Both the position numbers and the translations under genes were made by a program. From NCBI RefSeq assembly GCF_034259205.1, contig NZ_CP139487.1:3720001-3784000 (forward strand): 64,000 nt of DNA. Reading direction: 5' to 3'. This DNA is from Peredibacter starrii. GTDB taxonomy: Bacteria; Bdellovibrionota; Bacteriovoracia; Bacteriovoracales; Bacteriovoracaceae. The notes beneath the pieces are model-generated. The model was not told the DNA's origin and did no database searches. It worked only from the letters and a program-made list of their open reading frames with translations. Of the stretch, positions 59,762 to 64,000 are shown piece by piece. Numbering within the stretch: position 1 is the first letter of the stretch; every line of letters starts with the position of its first letter.

Positions 59762-61590
59762 ACTTCTAAATCTTTCAGTTTGAGTTCGTAGCTCTGAAAA
59801 ATCTCATCATGCTTCATGGTGATTTCAGTCAGCTCTTCAAAAGATGAATCAATTTTTTTATTCACCTGACCCAATCTCTGAGATGACTCCTGCATTTTTT
59901 TGGAATCATTCGATGGATCGATAAGTATGCCCTCAAGTTGCTTCTGTTCATCCTCGAGCTTCATGATCTCTTTCTCAAGACTCTCCATCTTCTTTTTCAT
60001 CGGATTAAGTTCACGACCGCGCTCGATGATCATTTCTGAACGAAGACGTTTTACTTCCTGACGATTTGGTTTATCAGCGGTCTTTTGAGGAACTGGAGCG
60101 GCCTCCTCTTCTTCCCAACCAATTTTCTTCAAGAAATCGTCATAAGTCTCAGACAGGAATTCCACTTTATCGTGGTGGAAAACCACGAGTTTGGTCGCCA
60201 CGTCCCGGAGCATACTCTCTGAGTGGGTAACAATAATCACGGCACCCGGGTAGTTTTGTAATTCGAGTGTGAGTGCTTCCACTGATTCTTGGTCCAGGTG
60301 GTTGGTGGGCTCATCCAGAAGTAAAAGATTGGTAGGTTTAACTAAAAGTTTACCCAGAAGAACTCTTGCTCGCTCTCCCCCGGAAAGAACCTTGATTTTT
60401 TTCTTGGCCAGATCTCCACTAAACATCATGACACCCGCAATGCTGCGAGCGCGCTGAAGACCCATCATGGGATTTACCGCGAGAATTTCTTCTTCAATAG
60501 TATTCTCAAGATTCAGGCGATTGATATTGGTTTGGCCAAAGTGACCCATCAGAAGATTTACGTTTGAATTAATTGAACCAGTTTTCGGTTCTAATTCACG
60601 GGCGAGAAGATTCAAAAGAGTCGACTTCCCTTTTCCGTTTTTACCAATGATGGCAATTTTGTCATTCCTCTGAATGAGAAGATTAAGATTTGAGATAAGG
60701 TTCTGGTCGGTATATCCAAAGCTCAGTTCCTTAGCATCAATCAAAACTTTGCCAGGACATTCTTGAAAGTTAAATTCAAAATCCAGAGTCGCTTGCATCG
60801 CCAAGGCATCCATCGTCGGCATCTTTTCTAAGAGCTTCATACGAGATTGCGCCTGAGTGGCCTTACTTGCTTTCGCTTTAAAGCGGGCAACGAACTCTTC
60901 CAGGTCTTTGCGCTTTTTCTCCGCATTGACTCGGGTTTTTTCATACATTTCTTCTTCGGCCACGATCTGTTCAAAGTACTTGGTCGAGTCACCTTTGATC
61001 TTGAAAAGTTTTTGCCGCCAAATCCCCATGGTGTGTGTCGTAACATCATCCATGAATCCCCGATCATGGGTAATCAAAATCATCTCGCCCTTAAACTCAC
61101 GAAGAAACTTCGTTAACCAGCGCATCGAGACGATATCGAGGTAGTTGGTTGGCTCATCGAGAAGCAAACAATCAGGCTCAGAAAGAAGGACCTTCGCAAG
61201 ATTTAAACGAATTTGATAACCACCAGAGAAGTCAGAAGGTGCTCTGGTAAAATCGGACATTTTAAATCCTAAACCCAGAAGCATTTTTTCAACTTTATAT
61301 TGTTCAAACTCTGCGTTCTCTCCACGAAGTGCAGTTTTACATTCATCCAAAATTGTTGAATGAGTGAAATGAAGATGCTGCTTTAAAGTCCCAATTTGGT
61401 AGTTTTTAGGAATGATATATTCACCACTATCATAAGACTCTTCACCCAGAAGAATTTTAAACAGAGTCGATTTCCCGGTTCCATTCCTTCCAACAAGTCC
61501 GACACGTTCGCCTTTACCCAGAGTGAAAGTGACGTCCTGAAACAACACCTGTGTTCCGAATCCCTTACTTAAATTTACAACTTGAATCAT
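59758..61590 (-). CDS. ABC-F family ATPase (Uup/YheS type)
   Basis: ABC-F proteins bind the ribosomal E site and relieve stalled translation. The 610-residue protein has two ABC domains: the first with GRNGTGKST (35-43), FSGGYQIRLNLAK and LLLDEPTNYLD; the second with GKNGKGKST, LSGGERARVLLGK and LLLLDEPTNHLD. Between them lies the charged linker (about 200-285) that contacts the P-site tRNA. A C-terminal coiled coil (about 520-605) matches YheS and Uup, not EttA. No membrane domain. ATGA overlap with the gene upstream. Confidence 0.94.
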   Translation of the reverse strand: MIQVVNLSKGFGTQVLFQDVTFTLGKGERVGLVGRNGTGKSTLFKILLGEESYDSGEYIIPKNYQIGTLKQHLHFTHSTILDECKTALRGENAEFEQYKVEKMLLGLGFKMSDFTRAPSDFSGGYQIRLNLAKVLLSEPDCLLLDEPTNYLDIVSMRWLTKFLREFKGEMILITHDRGFMDDVTTHTMGIWRQKLFKIKGDSTKYFEQIVAEEEMYEKTRVNAEKKRKDLEEFVARFKAKASKATQAQSRMKLLEKMPTMDALAMQATLDFEFNFQECPGKVLIDAKELSFGYTDQNLISNLNLLIQRNDKIAIIGKNGKGKSTLLNLLARELEPKTGSINSNVNLLMGHFGQTNINRLNLENTIEEEILAVNPMMGLQRARSIAGVMMFSGDLAKKKIKVLSGGERARVLLGKLLVKPTNLLLLDEPTNHLDQESVEALTLELQNYPGAVIIVTHSESMLRDVATKLVVFHHDKVEFLSETYDDFLKKIGWEEEEAAPVPQKTADKPNRQEVKRLRSEMIIERGRELNPMKKKMESLEKEIMKLEDEQKQLEGILIDPSNDSKKMQESSQRLGQVNKKIDSSFEELTEITMKHDEIFQSYELKLKDLEV

Positions 61591-62318
61591 GGTTCCTCAG
61601 TACTTGCAGCTTGATCTTCTTCACCTGGAGGCGGAGGTGGCGGGGCCATCTTTGAGATCTGTACATTCAATATCAACTGGCAGTTAGTGGCCAGGGCCCG
61701 GACAGTCGGATCTAGTTTATCGTTGGTTAAAATCTTTGCGATGGCCGCTTCACGATCAATGTACTCATTGAGCTTTTCTTCTTCCGGAATACTGTCTCCG
61801 AAAGTCGTTGCCACCATACAGTTAGTGTCTTTAGTTTTTGAATAAGCCGTCAGGAAATTTTGCATATCAATTTCCATCCATAAAGAGAAAAACCGCTTAA
61901 TCATTTCCTGGTTTTCACCTTGGAGAACATTTAAAAGATCCAGAAGAAAGTTCACCATTTCTGGTTCATTATTATTTAATAGATCTCTCCAGCGAAAAAC
62001 CACCATCTCAAGTTCTTTATCCAGAGTCAGGTTGAACATTGTGGGGTGACTCTTGAAATGAGTCATCGCCGTTTCACGAATGTCTTTCGTCGGATTATTG
62101 TGAAAATCGTCCAATAAGGCCAGGAAGACCTGACGTGATGTTTGCTTTAACGTTTTGTCCTGAGACATCGACACGACTTCATGAACTGCGGTTGGTTCAC
62201 TTGTTTGAGTTTCAGGTTGAGATGAGTTGATTTTTTCTGATGCTTTATCGAAAAGGCGCAAGACCACATCAATGCGGACCAGGACCACTACGATGACTAA
62301 GACAACCAGATATTTCAT
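61587..62318 (-). CDS. Membrane-anchored helical-repeat protein
   Basis: The ATG at 62318 gives 243 residues beginning with a membrane helix (MKYLVVLVIVVVLVRIDVVL); a TTG six codons earlier is the alternative. The body (about 55-225) looks all-helical with a HEAT-like rhythm (TRDI-RETAMTHFKSHPTMF, VNFLLDLLNVLQGENQEMI, RALATNCQLIL) and the tail is PPPPPPGEEDQAAS. I do not recognise a family. It overlaps the ABC-F gene in ATGA. Its start lies 34 bases from the divergent symporter start, so the two share a very small control region. Confidence 0.68.
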   Translation of the reverse strand: MKYLVVLVIVVVLVRIDVVLRLFDKASEKINSSQPETQTSEPTAVHEVVSMSQDKTLKQTSRQVFLALLDDFHNNPTKDIRETAMTHFKSHPTMFNLTLDKELEMVVFRWRDLLNNNEPEMVNFLLDLLNVLQGENQEMIKRFFSLWMEIDMQNFLTAYSKTKDTNCMVATTFGDSIPEEEKLNEYIDREAAIAKILTNDKLDPTVRALATNCQLILNVQISKMAPPPPPPGEEDQAASTEEP

Positions 62319-62340
62319 AGCAAAAGGATAAATCAAAACA

Positions 62341-62346
62341 TATAAT
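62341..62346 (+). promoter_or_regulatory. -10 hexamer six bases before the symporter ATG
   Basis: Perfect TATAAT at 62341-62346; no clear -35 at the usual distance. The expected transcription start coincides with the ATG at 62353. Confidence 0.55.
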
Positions 62347-62352
62347 CTAGCT

Positions 62353-63756
62353 ATGATTTCCCATCATGCCTTATTGCAATTCCTGAACCCTTTGGACTGG
62401 ATTATCTTCTTTGCCGTTTTAGCGGCAACTTTCGCATGTGTGGTATGGGGACAGAGTAAGAAACAGAAGCTTTCAGAGTCTGAACAAATGAGTACGGTGG
62501 AACTTCTCCTTATGGGTAGAAGACTAACTCTGCCAATTTTTGTGGCAACTCTTGTGGCCACTTGGTACGGTGGGATTTTCGGAGTAACCGCACTCTCTTA
62601 CGAAAAAGGGATCTACAATCTTCTGACTCAAGGGATTTTCTGGTACGGAAGTTACCTCATCTTTGCTTTTTTTCTAGTCAAAAAGATTCGCAACTACAAC
62701 GTCATGACCATCCCAGAGATGGCGGGTAAGGTCTTCGGACCGAAAGCAGAAAAACTCACTGCTACTCTGAATTTCCTGAATCTCTTACCACTCGCCTACA
62801 CCATCAGCCTTGGCCTTTTTCTTCAGGCTGTCTTTGGTGGTTCCCTTTTCATCAATACATTTTTGGGTGTTTTACTTGTGACTCTATGGTCACTGTGGGG
62901 CGGATTCCGAGCGGTAGTCTACTCAGATATCGTTCAATTCGTAGTGATGATTGTAGCAGTGTTTTTAGTGGTGATATTTGCTTGGGCACAAATGGGCTCC
63001 CCGTTTACACTCATGAGTCAACTTCCCGCCACTCACCTGGATTGGACCGGCGGTGAAAAAACCAGCACGATTTTAGTCTGGGGATTCATTGCTCTATCAA
63101 CCCTGGTTGATCCGAATTTTTATCAACGAGTTCTCGCAGCTGACAGTGAAAAAACCGCGAAACGCGGAATCATTATCTCAACAATTATTTGGTTCTTCTT
63201 TGATTGTTGTACCACTTTAGGTGCTCTCTACGCTCGAGTGGCACTTCCCAATGTTGATCCTAACAACGCTTATTTGCAATTTGCGATTCAACTAGTTCCT
63301 CATGGGGTGAGAGGGTTTATCCTCGCTGGAATTCTCGCCATCATTCTCTCTACTCTTGATTCTTACATCTTCAATGCTGCCACTTCTGTCAGTTATGATT
63401 TTTTCAAAATCAAAGATCGCTTCAAAGTTTGGCATCACCATATTGCCCTTATATCAGTGAGCCTTGCATCAGTTTTGATCGGTCTTCAATTTGAAGGAAA
63501 TGTTGTGGAAGTTTGGCGCACCTTAGGTGGATTTTCGGCCGCCTGTCTTCTTTTTCCACTCTTGGTTGGACAATGGAAACCGGGAGTCATTTCGGAGAAA
63601 AGTTTTTGTTGGGCCGTATCATTTGGTTGTATTGGCATTGTGTCATGGAAAGTTATTAACAAAGTTTTTGAGTTATCCACAATCGACGAGTTCTACATCG
63701 GACTTCTTTGTACAACTCTGCCCCTAATTCCGTCCCTCCTTCGTAAAAAAGCCTGA
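62353..63756 (+). CDS. Sodium:solute symporter (SSS family)
   Basis: The 467-residue protein has about 12-13 membrane helices with SSS features: ATWYGGIFGVTALSYEKG after the first helices (family: TxxGxxxxxG), MTIPEMAGKVFGPKA, LWGGFRAVVYSDIVQFVVMI (the GGFxAVxxTDxxQ signature, about 175-190) and the unwound-helix Ser/Thr region ILSTLDSYIFNAATS with the expected Na+-site residues. Substrate cannot be told; proline, pantothenate and other organic acids are typical. No Shine-Dalgarno; TATAAT ends six bases before ATG. Divergent from the gene at 61587. Confidence 0.92.
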   Translation: MISHHALLQFLNPLDWIIFFAVLAATFACVVWGQSKKQKLSESEQMSTVELLLMGRRLTLPIFVATLVATWYGGIFGVTALSYEKGIYNLLTQGIFWYGSYLIFAFFLVKKIRNYNVMTIPEMAGKVFGPKAEKLTATLNFLNLLPLAYTISLGLFLQAVFGGSLFINTFLGVLLVTLWSLWGGFRAVVYSDIVQFVVMIVAVFLVVIFAWAQMGSPFTLMSQLPATHLDWTGGEKTSTILVWGFIALSTLVDPNFYQRVLAADSEKTAKRGIIISTIIWFFFDCCTTLGALYARVALPNVDPNNAYLQFAIQLVPHGVRGFILAGILAIILSTLDSYIFNAATSVSYDFFKIKDRFKVWHHHIALISVSLASVLIGLQFEGNVVEVWRTLGGFSAACLLFPLLVGQWKPGVISEKSFCWAVSFGCIGIVSWKVINKVFELSTIDEFYIGLLCTTLPLIPSLLRKKA

Positions 63757-63858
63757 TCGACTCTCTTGTCTCTGCGCATTCTAGAGTGTCATTTCGCACA
63801 AAAGCTGTTATCGTCGGTGCATATTTTTTCGACAGTTTCGCCAACAAAAGGATGACGT

Positions 63859-64000
63859 GTGACTACACCTACAAATGAAACGACGTCGGCCGAAGAGAAG
63901 TATCGTCTGGCCCTCGACTATCACGCCCACGGACGCGCTGGTAAAGTTGAAATCACTCCAACAAAACCAACAATGACTGCGAGAGATCTCTCACTTGCAT
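63859..64000 (+). CDS. maeB: NADP-dependent malic enzyme, N-terminal fragment (runs off the window)
   Basis: GTG at 63859 with AAGGAT ribosome-binding site opens 47 complete codons before the window ends. Residues 16-47 (LALDYHAHGRAGKVEITPTK and MTARDLSLA) match the start of bacterial malic enzymes (LxYHxxxxPGKxEIxPTKP then RDLSLAYSPGV). The enzyme converts malate to pyruvate with NADP reduction. Only the first 47 residues are seen, so whether a phosphotransacetylase-like C-terminal half follows cannot be said. Confidence 0.88.
   Translation, partial: MTTPTNETTSAEEKYRLALDYHAHGRAGKVEITPTKPTMTARDLSLA

Overview
The window is a gene-dense chromosomal segment (roughly low-to-mid 40s % GC by eye, genes on both strands, short gaps, many ATGA/TAATG overlaps) of a flagellated Gram-negative bacterium. 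Lipoproteins, outer-membrane barrel candidates, MurJ, SpoIID/amidase wall enzymes, many small signal-peptide proteins, redundant two-component proteins and MtaB fit a Bdellovibrionota predator of the Bacteriovorax/Peredibacter kind. That placement is inference from gene content; no rRNA or other marker in the window settles it. || Layout. 1-1709: end of a flagellar switch operon (fliL, fliM, start of fliN). 1938-6420: DsbA-like lipoprotein, a membrane protein, a lipoprotein, and a coupled SpoIID plus amidase pair. 6480-10024: DNA-repair-flavoured block (cysteine-free uracil-glycosylase-like protein, zinc ribbon, uvrC, zinc ribbon plus Tudor-like protein). 10085-12406: large Gly/Ser repeat secreted protein. 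12612-17457: unknowns, murJ, a compositionally distinct unit at 15.5-16.0 kb, purA. 17546-20338: secreted papain-type protease with a small Cys-rich partner, mtaB. 20488-20677: tRNA-Lys and tRNA-Glu. 20765-27660: GNAT, VOC, PAS-only protein, imelysin/di-haem iron-type operon, acyltransferase-like protein. 27655-34529: a stand-alone sensor kinase and a five-gene signalling operon. 34781-37122: polyprenyl-sugar glycosyltransferase pair. 37006-40430: barrel candidate, cobalamin riboswitch with thioesterase and DUF4430-like genes, membrane protein. 40532-49897: housekeeping and envelope genes including TerC, a 4,6-dehydratase and membrane pyrophosphatase. 49894-52897: two paralogous HEXXH secreted proteins and a His-Asp-rich membrane protein. 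52974-57615: GNAT - LuxE - LuxC/adenylating-enzyme operon. 57718-64000: AlkB-like oxygenase, six-hairpin-like secreted protein, ABC-F, Na+/solute symporter, start of malic enzyme. || The most unusual systems are (i) the translationally coupled operon at 52974-57615, which carries luciferase-type fatty-acid reductase components (LuxE, LuxC) with LuxC fused to an adenylate-forming domain and no luciferase nearby; (ii) a cobalamin riboswitch in front of a hot-dog thioesterase and a DUF4430/transcobalamin-like secreted protein; (iii) a signalling operon in which a 71-residue stand-alone histidine phosphoacceptor domain sits between receiver proteins whose HD-GYP and PilZ output domains both lack the canonical residues; and (iv) repeated placement of a -10 hexamer immediately before an ATG with no Shine-Dalgarno, which suggests leaderless mRNAs. 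I saw no CRISPR array, transposase, integrase, rRNA or prophage genes.
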